The position numbers were made by a program, and so were the translations under genes. From contig CAKSER010000006.1 in assembly GCA_934447715.1 (NCBI GenBank), positions 15,860 to 79,859 of the forward strand: DNA of 64,000 nucleotides, given 5' to 3'. Positions within the stretch are counted from its first letter, which is position 1, and every line of letters begins with the position of its first letter. Under the pieces are notes generated by a model. The model saw only the letters and a list, made by a program, of their open reading frames with translations, did not search any database and was not told the DNA's origin. The DNA is from an uncultured Eubacteriales bacterium (lineage in GTDB: Bacteria; Bacillota; Clostridia; Oscillospirales; CAG-272). Positions 15,711 to 23,844 of this stretch are shown here, in pieces.

Positions 15711-17186
15711 TTGAAGCTTGAAAAGCTGATATCCGGCACCGAATGCAAAATTCTTAAAGGAGACATCGAAACCGAAATATCCGATGTATGCTCCGATTCT
15801 CGGAAAATAAAGCCCGGCGCGCTTTTCGTCTGTCTTGACGGGCTGAAAAGCAGCGGCGCCGATTATATATCGGAGGCGATGTCAAAAGGGGCAAAAGCCA
15901 TACTTATTTCGAGCACGGCAAAGGAAAAAGCCAAAGCACTTACGTCCGAAAGCGATACAGCGGTTCTTGAAGCTGAAAATGTAAGAAGCTCGCTTGCGTT
16001 TTTATGCAGCAGCCTTCATAATCAGCCGCAGGACGGCATAAGAATTATCGCGGTTACCGGAACAAACGGGAAAACCTCTGTTACACAGATTTTAAAGCAT
16101 ATATTTACAAAGGAAAAAATCAAAGCCGAGACGATCGGAACTCTTGACGGAAGCATGACAACCCCCGACCCGGAGGAGCTTTATAAGGAGCTTGAAGACA
16201 AAAAGAAAAGAGGAGTTTCTGCCGTCCTGATGGAGGCATCCTCCCATTCCCTTTTTCTTGACAAGCTCGCGCCGTTAAGACCCGAGATCGGAATAATCAC
16301 CAACGTAACCCCGGATCATCTGGATTTTCACAAGAGCATGGAAAGCTATGCGCTTGCAAAATCAAAGCTGTTTTCACTTTGCGACATCGGTCTTTTCAAC
16401 ACAGACGATCCGATATGCAAAAAAATGAAGGAAAGCTCAAAGTGCGAAGCATTCGGCTTTTCATGCCAAGACTGCGACACGGATTTTATAGCAAAAAACA
16501 TCTGCCTGCTCGGAGAAAGCGGCGGAATGTTCGACTTTTTCAATCACTTCGATCTGTTTCGGATACGGCAGAGAATGCCCGGCATGACCGGTATTTCAAA
16601 CTCTCTTGCCGCAGCCTCCGCAGCATACATTTTCGGGATAAACAGATCGGTAATAAAGAGTGCACTTGCCGACTTTACAGGCGTAAGGGGAAGGCTTGAA
16701 AGAGTTGAGCTTGACGGGGCTGATTTTTCGGTTTTTATCGATTTTGCCCACACCCCGGATGCTCTTGAAAAGCTTTTAAAGACAGTAAGAGCCTTTTCCG
16801 GGACCGAAAAACGGATTGTTCTGCTTTTCGGCTGCGGTGGAGACAGGGACAGATTAAAAAGACCTGTTATGGGCTCGATTGCCGAAAAAAATGCCGATCT
16901 TGTCATAGTCACATCCGACAACTGCAGATCGGAAAAGGCAGAGGACATTATCCTCGACATTCTTTCCGGAATGGAAAAGGGCTCCGAGCTGCTGGTCATC
17001 CCGGACAGAAAAGAAGCGATCTTCCATGCAGTTCTTTGTGCAATGCCGTCGGATGTAATCATTCTTGCAGGCAAGGGGCACGAAACCTCCGAGCTTTCGG
17101 GAGATCAAAGAAAGCATTTTGATGAAAGAGAAATAGTGCGTGAGGCTTTTGAAATAAAAAAACAAAAACAGACCCTTCAAAGCTGA
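15711..17186 (+). CDS. murE: UDP-N-acetylmuramoyl-tripeptide synthetase MurE
   Basis: 491 residues. It adds the third stem-peptide residue to UDP-MurNAc-L-Ala-D-Glu. The N-terminal 'DVCSDSRKIKPGALFVCLDG', the ATP-binding 'IIAVTGTNGKTSVTQILKHIF', 'TNVTPDHLDFHKSMESYALAKSKLF' and the C-terminal 'VFIDFAHTPDALEKLL', 'LLFGCGGDRDRLKRP' and 'GKGHETSE' motifs are all present. The amino-acid-selecting loop reads TSDNCR where meso-diaminopimelate enzymes have DNPR. The R is kept, which favours diaminopimelate, but the Pro-to-Cys change is unusual. The TTG start at 15711 is preceded nine bases upstream by ACGGAG; the TTG at 15702 abuts that site and is unlikely. Confidence 0.93.
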   Translation: MKLEKLISGTECKILKGDIETEISDVCSDSRKIKPGALFVCLDGLKSSGADYISEAMSKGAKAILISSTAKEKAKALTSESDTAVLEAENVRSSLAFLCSSLHNQPQDGIRIIAVTGTNGKTSVTQILKHIFTKEKIKAETIGTLDGSMTTPDPEELYKELEDKKKRGVSAVLMEASSHSLFLDKLAPLRPEIGIITNVTPDHLDFHKSMESYALAKSKLFSLCDIGLFNTDDPICKKMKESSKCEAFGFSCQDCDTDFIAKNICLLGESGGMFDFFNHFDLFRIRQRMPGMTGISNSLAAASAAYIFGINRSVIKSALADFTGVRGRLERVELDGADFSVFIDFAHTPDALEKLLKTVRAFSGTEKRIVLLFGCGGDRDRLKRPVMGSIAEKNADLVIVTSDNCRSEKAEDIILDILSGMEKGSELLVIPDRKEAIFHAVLCAMPSDVIILAGKGHETSELSGDQRKHFDEREIVREAFEIKKQKQTLQS

Positions 17187-17234
17187 AAGAGCTTGCAGGT
17201 CTGTAAGGCAAAACAAATCTTAAGGATGGATGAT

Positions 17235-18650
17235 ATGGGAATAAGCATCAACGGAAGAGAATTTTCTCTTCGTGAAATTGCAAAAATAACAGGCGGAGAG
17301 GTTATAGGCAATCCGGGTGTAATAATCCGGTCGGTATCGACCGATTCAAGGGAGACTATGCTCAACGATCTTTTTGTTGCCATCAAGGGAGAGCGTCTTG
17401 ACGGTCACGCCTTTGTCGGAATGGCATTTGTAAACGGCGCGAAGGCCGCTCTTGTCGACCGGGTCGGCGATCTTACCGAAAACAGGAATCTCGTTCTGGT
17501 AGACAACACAACTATCGCCTTCGGAAGGCTTGCAAAGGCTTTAAAGGACGAAATCAATCCTATAAGCGTCGCGGTCACCGGATCTGTAGGCAAAACAACA
17601 ACAAAGCAGTTTATCTACTCTGTTTTAAGGTGCAAATACACAACCGAAAAAGGCGAAAAGAACTACAACAACGAGATCGGAACCCCTATCACGATGCTTT
17701 CTATGAAACAGGACTGCGAGGCGGCGGTTTTTGAGATGGGCATGAGCGCAAGGGGCGAGATCCGATATCTAACAAACCTTGTTCAGCCCGACATCGGAAT
17801 AATTACAAACATCGGAACCTGCCACATCGAGCATCTCGGCTCAAGAGAGGCAATCCGGGACGCAAAGCTCGAGATTGTCGAGGGTATAAAAAAGAACGGT
17901 ATACTTATCTTAAACGGAGATGAGCCGCTTCTTGCAGGAATCGAACCGCAAAACGGGCTTCGGATCTTCTATGTTGCATCAAACAGCGAAAAGGCGGATT
18001 TCAGGATCACAAACGTGCGCCAGGGCGAAACGAAGACGGTTTTCGATATTATATATCCCGACGGAATTGCAAAGGACATTACAGCTCCGGCACTCGGAAT
18101 ACATATTGCACTCGATGCGGCGTTTGCCTTTGCTGTCGGATATCTTTTGAAAATACCGACAGAGGACATCAAAAAGGGCATTTCGGATTACACGCCGGTC
18201 GGGATGAGGCAGAATATTGTCTGTCACGACGGAATAACCTTTATACATGACTACTACAATGCCGGTCCGGAATCGATGAAGGCATCCCTTTCGGTTCTGG
18301 TTCAGTATGCTAAGCTGAGCGGCGGACGATCGGTTGCGGTGCTCGGAGACATGAGAGAGCTCGGAGAGCTGTCGGTTCCGCTTCACAAGGAGGTCGGAAG
18401 GGCGGTAAAGGAGCTCGGAGTCGATATTCTTTTCACCTTCGGACACGAGGCAAGTGCGATTGCAGACGGAGCGGAGGAAAGCGGAATGAGCGCAGGCGCG
18501 GTCTATCGCTTCACCGATCTTGACAACGTCTGTGCGTTCGGAAATGCAGTAGGAGCTGCAATCAAGTGCGGAGACGCCGTTCTGCTGAAGGCGAGCAGGG
18601 CAGTTGCTCTCGAAAGAGTTATAAAATATCTGACCGGTAAGGAGAACTGA
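17235..18650 (+). CDS. murF: UDP-N-acetylmuramoyl-tripeptide--D-alanyl-D-alanine ligase MurF
   Basis: About 471 residues. It attaches D-Ala-D-Ala, completing the UDP-MurNAc-pentapeptide. Characteristic segments: 'REIAKITGGEVIGNPGVIIRSVSTDSRETMLNDLFVAIKGERLDGHAFV', the P-loop 'AVTGSVGKTTTKQFIYSVL', 'NYNNEIGTPITML', 'AVFEMGMSARGEIRYLTNLVQPDIGIITNIGTCHIEHLGS', and the C-terminal 'HDYYNAGPESMKASLSVL' and 'VLGDMRELGELSVPLHKEVG'. ATG 17235 sits eight bases behind AAGGATGG. It ends two bases before mraY. Confidence 0.96.
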   Translation: MGISINGREFSLREIAKITGGEVIGNPGVIIRSVSTDSRETMLNDLFVAIKGERLDGHAFVGMAFVNGAKAALVDRVGDLTENRNLVLVDNTTIAFGRLAKALKDEINPISVAVTGSVGKTTTKQFIYSVLRCKYTTEKGEKNYNNEIGTPITMLSMKQDCEAAVFEMGMSARGEIRYLTNLVQPDIGIITNIGTCHIEHLGSREAIRDAKLEIVEGIKKNGILILNGDEPLLAGIEPQNGLRIFYVASNSEKADFRITNVRQGETKTVFDIIYPDGIAKDITAPALGIHIALDAAFAFAVGYLLKIPTEDIKKGISDYTPVGMRQNIVCHDGITFIHDYYNAGPESMKASLSVLVQYAKLSGGRSVAVLGDMRELGELSVPLHKEVGRAVKELGVDILFTFGHEASAIADGAEESGMSAGAVYRFTDLDNVCAFGNAVGAAIKCGDAVLLKASRAVALERVIKYLTGKEN

Positions 18651-18652
18651 CT

Positions 18653-19645
18653 GTGAGCTATTATTTTACGGGGATTTTACTGCTATCGCTTGTTCTGACG
18701 GCGCTTTCGCTTCGTTTTCTGATTCCGGTTCTTAAAAGCAAGAAGATGGAACAGAAAATTCTCGACATCGGTCCGAGATGGCACATTTCAAAGGAAGGCA
18801 CCCCCACGATGGGCGGTCTTTCCTTCTTCCTCACAACTATCATAATTACCGTTCTGATCTCGTTTTACGTTTTAAAGTTTGAGCCTGACAGATTTCCGCT
18901 TTTAATTTGTACGGTTCTTCTCGGGCTTTTAAACGGGCTTGTCGGAATAATCGATGACAAGGCAAAGCTGACAAAAAAGCAGAACGAAGGGCTCAAGGCA
19001 TGGCAGAAATACTTCCTCCAGCTTGCAGTCTGTGCGCTGTATCTGCTTGCAATGACCAAATTCGGATATATAAGCACATCCTTTTACATCCCGTTTGCCG
19101 GCACAACCTTAGAGCTCGGTGCGGTATATTATTTCTTTGCGATCATCCTGATTACCGGAACCGTAAACTCGGTCAATCTCGGCGACGGAATCGACGGTCT
19201 TGCCGCATCCGAAGGAGCAATCATCGCAGCATTCTTTGCGGTCACCTCGTATATTGCAGGCAATGCCACCTCTTCGCTTATTTCCGGCATGCTGTTCGGA
19301 ATCTGCATCGGATTTCTTATTTATAATTTCTATCCGGCAAAGGTGTTCATGGGCGACACGGGCTCTCTGTTTCTCGGGGGAATGATTGTCGGACTTGCAT
19401 ATTCTGTCGGAAATCCGCTTATAGTTATTATTGTCGGATTTATGTATATGCTCGAAAGCATATCGGTCATTTTGCAGGTCGGCTATTTCAGAATCACACA
19501 CGGAAAACGGCTTTTCAAAATTGCGCCGATTCACCATCACTTTGAAAAGTGCGGCTGGTCGGAGAAGAAGATCGTTTCGGTATTCAGCCTTATAACACTT
19601 ATATTATGCGTTATCTCTGCCGTCCTTGAAACGGCGGTCAGGTAA
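18653..19645 (+). CDS. mraY: Phospho-N-acetylmuramoyl-pentapeptide-transferase MraY
   Basis: 330 residues, GTG start with GGAGAAC upstream. It makes lipid I by transferring phospho-MurNAc-pentapeptide to undecaprenyl phosphate. About ten membrane helices alternate with the conserved cytoplasmic loops: 'GTPTMGGLSFFL', 'IDDKAKLTKKQNEGLKAWQKY', 'NLGDGIDGLAASE', 'FMGDTGSLFLGG' and 'HHHFEKCGWSEKKIV'. The catalytic Asp residues and the HHH loop are intact. In most Firmicutes murD lies between mraY and ftsW; here only 18 bases separate them. Confidence 0.97.
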   Translation: MSYYFTGILLLSLVLTALSLRFLIPVLKSKKMEQKILDIGPRWHISKEGTPTMGGLSFFLTTIIITVLISFYVLKFEPDRFPLLICTVLLGLLNGLVGIIDDKAKLTKKQNEGLKAWQKYFLQLAVCALYLLAMTKFGYISTSFYIPFAGTTLELGAVYYFFAIILITGTVNSVNLGDGIDGLAASEGAIIAAFFAVTSYIAGNATSSLISGMLFGICIGFLIYNFYPAKVFMGDTGSLFLGGMIVGLAYSVGNPLIVIIVGFMYMLESISVILQVGYFRITHGKRLFKIAPIHHHFEKCGWSEKKIVSVFSLITLILCVISAVLETAVR

Positions 19646-19663
19646 CTAAGTAAGGGACACAAC

Positions 19664-20923
19664 ATGGAAAACGGCAGAAACACAACCGAATATCGGCAGA
19701 ATATCGGCGCAGATGAAGCGATAGGGCGCAGGCGCGTCACGCCTCATCAGAAGAAAAAGCCGACAAGGAAGGCGTCCGACTTTATCAAGCCGACCGACAT
19801 CGTCAGAATCAAAAGCGGCATCGACCGCCCGTTCCTTGTGCTTGTCATTATAATTGTCTGCTTCGGCGCAATTATGGTTTTTTCCGCAAGCTATCCGTCT
19901 GCTTTAAGATACAAGAACGACAGCTATTATTATATCAAGCGCCACCTTATTTACATTGCCATCGGATTTGTCGGAATGGCAATCGCAGCGCGCTTCGATT
20001 ACAGATGGCTAAGGAAAATAACAATCCCGGTTTTTGTCGGAACAATTGCCCTGCTTGTAATCGTGCTTGCGTACGGAGTTGCAAGCGGAAAGGCGCAGAG
20101 ATGGATTCAGATCGGCTCGTTCACAATCCAGCCATCCGAGATTATGAAGTTTTCGCTTGTAATTCTCCTTGCGCTGTATGTTGAGCGGAACCAGAACCGA
20201 ATCACCAACTACAAAAACTTCAAACAATCCTCGGCATACGGATTTTTCTATCCGTTTTTCATGATTTCGATAGTTTCGCTGCTTGTCGCCCTTGAGGGAC
20301 ACTTTTCCGGAACAATCATCATCTTCCTTATCGGAATGGTTGTTATTTTTGCAGCCGGAGCAAGGAAAATCTGGTTTGCGATCGGCGGAGGAAGCGCGGC
20401 GGTTGTAATTCTTGTCGCGATTCTGACAGTTGACTATGCAAAGGAAAGAATCGACCTTTGGCTCCATCCGGAAAACTACCCGATCACAGGTAAGATATGG
20501 CAGACAATGCAGGGCCTTTATGCGGTCGGCTCCGGCGGACTTCTCGGAGTCGGGCTCGGAAACAGCCGCCAGAAGCACCTTTATGTATCCGCTCCGCAGA
20601 ACGACTTCATCTTTTCGATCATCTGCGAGGAGCTCGGCTTAATCGGCGCAGTGCTTGTAATTCTGCTCTTTGCCCTGCTCGTCTGGAGAGGCTTCGTTAT
20701 CGCCCTCAAGGCGCCTGACACCTACTCCTCACTCGTTGTAATCGGAATAATCAGCCAGGTTGCAATCCAGTCTATTCTCAACATCGCGGTCGTAACCAAT
20801 CTGATCCCGAACACCGGTATCAGCCTGCCGTTCTTCAGCTACGGAGGCTCGTCGATTATCATGCTGCTCGGCGAAATGGGAATAGTCCTGTCGATTTCGC
20901 GATATTCATATCAACAGAAATAG
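19664..20923 (+). CDS. ftsW: Septal peptidoglycan polymerase FtsW (SEDS family)
   Basis: 419 residues. SEDS glycosyltransferase that polymerises lipid II together with a class B PBP. A basic N-terminus of ~50 residues precedes about ten membrane helices. Family motifs: 'VIIVCFGAIMVFSASYP', 'KAQRWIQIGSFTIQPSEIMKFSLVILLALY', 'SGGLLGVGLGNSRQKHLYVSAPQNDFIFSIICEELGLIGA' and 'IPNTGISLPFFSYGGSSIIM'. The cluster position makes FtsW/SpoVE more likely than RodA. The next 500 bp hold a structured repeat, so murG may be expressed separately. Confidence 0.95.
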   Translation: MENGRNTTEYRQNIGADEAIGRRRVTPHQKKKPTRKASDFIKPTDIVRIKSGIDRPFLVLVIIIVCFGAIMVFSASYPSALRYKNDSYYYIKRHLIYIAIGFVGMAIAARFDYRWLRKITIPVFVGTIALLVIVLAYGVASGKAQRWIQIGSFTIQPSEIMKFSLVILLALYVERNQNRITNYKNFKQSSAYGFFYPFFMISIVSLLVALEGHFSGTIIIFLIGMVVIFAAGARKIWFAIGGGSAAVVILVAILTVDYAKERIDLWLHPENYPITGKIWQTMQGLYAVGSGGLLGVGLGNSRQKHLYVSAPQNDFIFSIICEELGLIGAVLVILLFALLVWRGFVIALKAPDTYSSLVVIGIISQVAIQSILNIAVVTNLIPNTGISLPFFSYGGSSIIMLLGEMGIVLSISRYSYQQK

Positions 20924-20995
20924 CAGCAGACCAAAGGCTTTTGATGCGGCACAGGCTCAAACATAACAAAGCCTAAAAACCCGGATAACCTCGGT

Positions 20996-21277
20996 TTAGG
21001 CTGAGGATATCCGAACTTTTGTCGGTTTTCGCGCTCGGATTTCCGCCCTAACTTCCACAAAAGCCTTGCAAATACGTACAGTATTCACTGCGGCTTTCCT
21101 GTCGTTATGACAAAAATCCGCGCGTGAAAACTGCCTGCACTTGCCACAGAGAGATTTTCGAGGAATTTTTTCTCTTTTAGGTGCAGGCTGGGCTTTCGCC
21201 CTGCCAAGCCGAAAAGAGGGAAAATAACCGTAAATTGCCTGTGGCAAGCGATAAAAGTTCGAATGTCCTCAGCCTAA
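20996..21277 (-). repeat. 282-bp nested inverted-repeat element upstream of murG
   Basis: Terminal arms 20996-21024 and 21249-21277 match in 26 of 29 positions; the outermost sequence is TTAGGCTGAGGA. Inside are further paired arms: about 21025-21043 with 21112-21130 (16 of 18), CTTGCCACAG (21140-21149) with CTGTGGCAAG (21239-21248), GCCTGCAC with GTGCAGGC, and a hairpin that on the minus strand is GGGC-GAAA-GCCC with a GNRA tetraloop. An 83-codon frame crosses it on the minus strand (ending PTKVRISSA) but is explained by the repeat. I recall similar peptides as 'hypothetical proteins' in gut Clostridia, which suggests a dispersed element. There is no transposase and no obvious target duplication. 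Confidence 0.75.
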
Positions 21278-21335
21278 GAGAGAAAAGAACCTCCTTTGTC
21301 CTTTTCTCTCTTTTGTGCGCTTTTGCGCATTTTCG
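21276..21335 (+). terminator. Two hairpins with short T tracts before murG
   Basis: AAGAGAGAAAAG and CTTTTCTCTCTT pair perfectly over 12 bp with a loop of about 13 nt (21276-21312). A second hairpin TGCGC-TTTT-GCGCA follows (about 21316-21329) and is trailed by TTTTC. Either could end ftsW transcription. A further dyad TCCGGCA/TGCCGGA stands just before the murG ribosome binding site. Confidence 0.5.
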
Positions 21336-21425
21336 ATCTGATTCGTAATATCTTAAAAACAGGCAGCAAACACAAATTACGCTCCGGCAGATGCTTTGCC
21401 GGATTGATTTAAAAAGGGGAAAGCC

Positions 21426-22541
21426 ATGAGAGTATTAATGACCGGAGGCGGAACCGGCGGACATGTAAATCCGGCTCTGTCTATTGCCAAAACCATTCTT
21501 GAAAAGGAGCCGGATTCCGAAATCGCGTTTGTCGGAAAGCCGAACGGAATCGAAAGCAGGCTCGTTCCGCGCGAGGGCTTTAAGCTTTACTTTATCGACA
21601 TTCAGGGTCTTAAAAGATCTCTGTCGCTTTCAAATCTGAAAACGCTTTGGCTTACCGTCACCTCGGTTCAAAAGGCAAAGAAGATTATAAAGGAATTCAA
21701 GCCCGACTGCTGCATCGGCACAGGCGGCTATGTATGCTGGCCGACAGTCAAGGCAGCAGCAGAGCTCGGCATACCGACCTTCCTGCACGAATCAAACGCG
21801 CTTCCCGGAGTTGCTGTAAAGATGCTTGCCCGTTCGGTCGATGTTGTTTTTACCAATTTTGAGGAAACAGCATCCGACATTCACGGCGCAAAGGAGATAA
21901 TCCGGGTAGGAAATCCCCTAAGAGCAGGATTTGGAGTCATCTCGCACGAGGAAGCAAGAAAGAAGCTCGGCTTTGAAGGGAAATACAGATATTCTCTGCT
22001 CTCCTGCGGAGGAAGCCTCGGGGCAAGAGCAATTAACGACGAAGTTTTAAATGTAATGAGAGATTACACCTCAAAGCATCCCGAAATCAACCACATTCAC
22101 TCGGCAGGCTCAGGAAACTACGAGCAGCTGAAGGCAAAATTTGTCGAAATGGGTCTTGACAAATACCCGAACCTTGAGCTTGTCGATTATATCTATGACA
22201 TGCCCCTTCGTGTTGCCGCCGCAGATCTTGTCATCAACCGCGCGGGAGCAATGCTGATTTCCGAGCTTGCCATGATGGGCAAGCCTGCGATTCTGATTCC
22301 GTCTCCGAATGTCACCGACAATCACCAGTACAAAAATGCAAAGGTGCTTGCCGATGCCGACGCAGCGGTGATGATCGAGGAGTCCGAGCTCGGAAGTGTT
22401 TCTCTTTCTCAAACGGTAGAAAGCCTTCTGTCCGACCGTCAGAAGCGCGCTTCAATGAGTGAAAACTTTAAAAAATTTGCCATTCCCGACAGTAATCTCA
22501 TAATATACAACGAGATAAAAAAGCGTTGCAATACAAAATAA
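21426..22541 (+). CDS. murG: MurG, UDP-GlcNAc:lipid I N-acetylglucosamine transferase
   Basis: 371 residues. It converts lipid I to lipid II at the inner face of the membrane. GT28/GT-B motifs are complete: 'VLMTGGGTGGHVNPALSIA' at the N-terminus, 'GTGGYVCWPTVKAAAELGIPTFLHESNALPGVA', 'SCGGSLGARAINDEV', and the donor-binding 'DLVINRAGAMLISELAMMGKPAILIPSP..DNHQYKNAKVL'. In the usual AGA motif 'SRAGA' the first residue is Asn here. Ribosome binding site AAAAGGGGAAAG. Its last codons overlap the promoter of ftsQ (22527-22555). Confidence 0.96.
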   Translation: MRVLMTGGGTGGHVNPALSIAKTILEKEPDSEIAFVGKPNGIESRLVPREGFKLYFIDIQGLKRSLSLSNLKTLWLTVTSVQKAKKIIKEFKPDCCIGTGGYVCWPTVKAAAELGIPTFLHESNALPGVAVKMLARSVDVVFTNFEETASDIHGAKEIIRVGNPLRAGFGVISHEEARKKLGFEGKYRYSLLSCGGSLGARAINDEVLNVMRDYTSKHPEINHIHSAGSGNYEQLKAKFVEMGLDKYPNLELVDYIYDMPLRVAAADLVINRAGAMLISELAMMGKPAILIPSPNVTDNHQYKNAKVLADADAAVMIEESELGSVSLSQTVESLLSDRQKRASMSENFKKFAIPDSNLIIYNEIKKRCNTK

Positions 22542-22555
22542 AATATGATATACTA
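22527..22555 (+). promoter_or_regulatory. Sigma-A promoter for ftsQ, inside the murG end
   Basis: TTGCAA (22527-22532), 17-bp spacer, TATACT (22550-22555). It overlaps the last five murG codons. Confidence 0.75.
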
Positions 22556-22587
22556 GATGTGGTATACAGTTTACTCAGGAACGAAAT

Positions 22588-22670
22588 ACAGTCTGCCGCA
22601 TCCTATAAGTTCAATGCCTTGCATTGAACTTGGCCAAAGTAAGATACATGTTTTTGTACTGTGAATGCGG
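22588..22670. repeat. Palindromic repeat between murG and ftsQ (probable member of the cloverleaf family)
   Basis: Hairpin with perfect 11-bp arms AAGTTCAATGC (22607-22617) and GCATTGAACTT (22621-22631) around a CTT loop, enclosed by CCGCAT (22596-22601) and ATGCGG (22665-22670). A small TACA/TGTA hairpin lies between. The GC-YTT-GC tip is the same as in the repeats at 25.2-25.4 and 39.7 kb. It lies in the ftsQ leader. Confidence 0.6.
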
Positions 22671-22738
22671 TATAACATTAAGCCAAAACCGAAATACACT
22701 TCAAGGGGCAGCTTAACCTGCTCCGGAAGAAGGGTCAT

Positions 22739-23620
22739 ATGTCAAACGAAACGGTCACCTACTCTTTAAATGACAATGACATATATTCAAACGCGGAGAT
22801 CATCAACAAGGATTCCTTTGCGCGCCTTAAATACAAAAGCAGGCAGAGAGATCTGAGAAGAAAGAATTTTTACGTTCTCACCGCGCTTTTTATCTGCGCC
22901 GTTTTTCTTTTGGCATGTGTCCTGCTCTTTTTCAAGGTTCAAAGCATCGCAATTGAGGGCTCATCGATCTACGACGAATCGACAATCCTCGACTGCTGCG
23001 GTATAAATCTTGGCACAAACCTTTATCTTGTAAAGGAATCTGACGTAAACGAGGCTCTCTGCTCCAAGCTTCCGTACATAAAATCGGTCAAAATCAAACG
23101 GACGATTCCCTCCACAATCACGCTTATAATAGAGGAGGACACGCCGTTTTACTACACCGAGCTGCTTGGGCAGTATTTTGTTCTTTCTAACGAGCTTCGC
23201 GTAATCGCCGCGGTTGATTCCGAGATGGCTGCCATCGGATACGGATCGGATCTGATAAAGATTTCTCTTCCCGACATTTCATCGCTTATTGTCGGCAGAA
23301 ATGTCGAATTTCTCAAAACCTCAGACTATGAATACATAACCGAATTTCTTTTTGAGCTCTGCAAGGAAAACACCTTCAACAAGCTCAACTGCATCGATAT
23401 TTCAAACAAATATCACATCTCGGTTATCGTAAACGACGGGAAATATAAGATTCTGCTCGGAAACAGCACCGATATTGTTTTAAAGCTGAATTTTGTGCGC
23501 ACCATAATCGAAAACGGGTCGTTAAAGGAGTCATTAAAGGACAAAAAATATGCGCAGATCAATGTCGAATACGGCGATTCGATCATCGTAAGTGCCTCGA
23601 ATGACCCTTTTGAATATTAA
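22739..23620 (+). CDS. ftsQ: Cell division protein FtsQ/DivIB
   Basis: 293 residues. A cytoplasmic part of ~45 residues, one membrane helix (about 46-70, 'FYVLTALFICAVFLLACVLLFF'), then the POTRA domain 'KVQSIAIEGSSIYDESTILDCCGINLGTNLYLVKESDVNEALCSKLPYIKSVKIKRTIPSTITLIIEEDTP' (about 72-140) and the beta domain. It links FtsL/DivIC to the septal synthase. The order murG-ftsQ-ftsZ is usual, but ftsA is missing. AAGAAGGG precedes the ATG. Confidence 0.92.
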   Translation: MSNETVTYSLNDNDIYSNAEIINKDSFARLKYKSRQRDLRRKNFYVLTALFICAVFLLACVLLFFKVQSIAIEGSSIYDESTILDCCGINLGTNLYLVKESDVNEALCSKLPYIKSVKIKRTIPSTITLIIEEDTPFYYTELLGQYFVLSNELRVIAAVDSEMAAIGYGSDLIKISLPDISSLIVGRNVEFLKTSDYEYITEFLFELCKENTFNKLNCIDISNKYHISVIVNDGKYKILLGNSTDIVLKLNFVRTIIENGSLKESLKDKKYAQINVEYGDSIIVSASNDPFEY

Positions 23621-23744
23621 TTTTTCTTTAATTTTTTCTGATTTTTTTTAAAAAATACCATTGTTATTTTTGAATGTCTTTTTCGGCTTTTTTGTCATTT
23701 TCGGTCGAAAATATTGTAAAAATATAATGAATTTCGAAAAAGCC

Positions 23745-23774
23745 CTTGCATAATATAATAAATGAGTATATAAT
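23745..23774 (+). promoter_or_regulatory. Promoter of ftsZ
   Basis: TTGCAT (23745-23750), 18-bp spacer, TATAAT (23769-23774), in a 224-bp AT-rich gap that ends in the AGGAGG site of ftsZ. Confidence 0.7.
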
Positions 23775-23844
23775 CATTATGTATATTTGATTTTTCGCAT
23801 AACTATTACATAGAAGGTCTAAAATTCGTCAGGAGGGTGTAAAA

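Noticed and set aside
20996..21247. 83-codon minus-strand frame ending KVRISSA, as a protein-coding gene
   Set aside because: It lies wholly within the nested inverted repeat, begins without a good ribosome binding site, and its composition follows the repeat arms.
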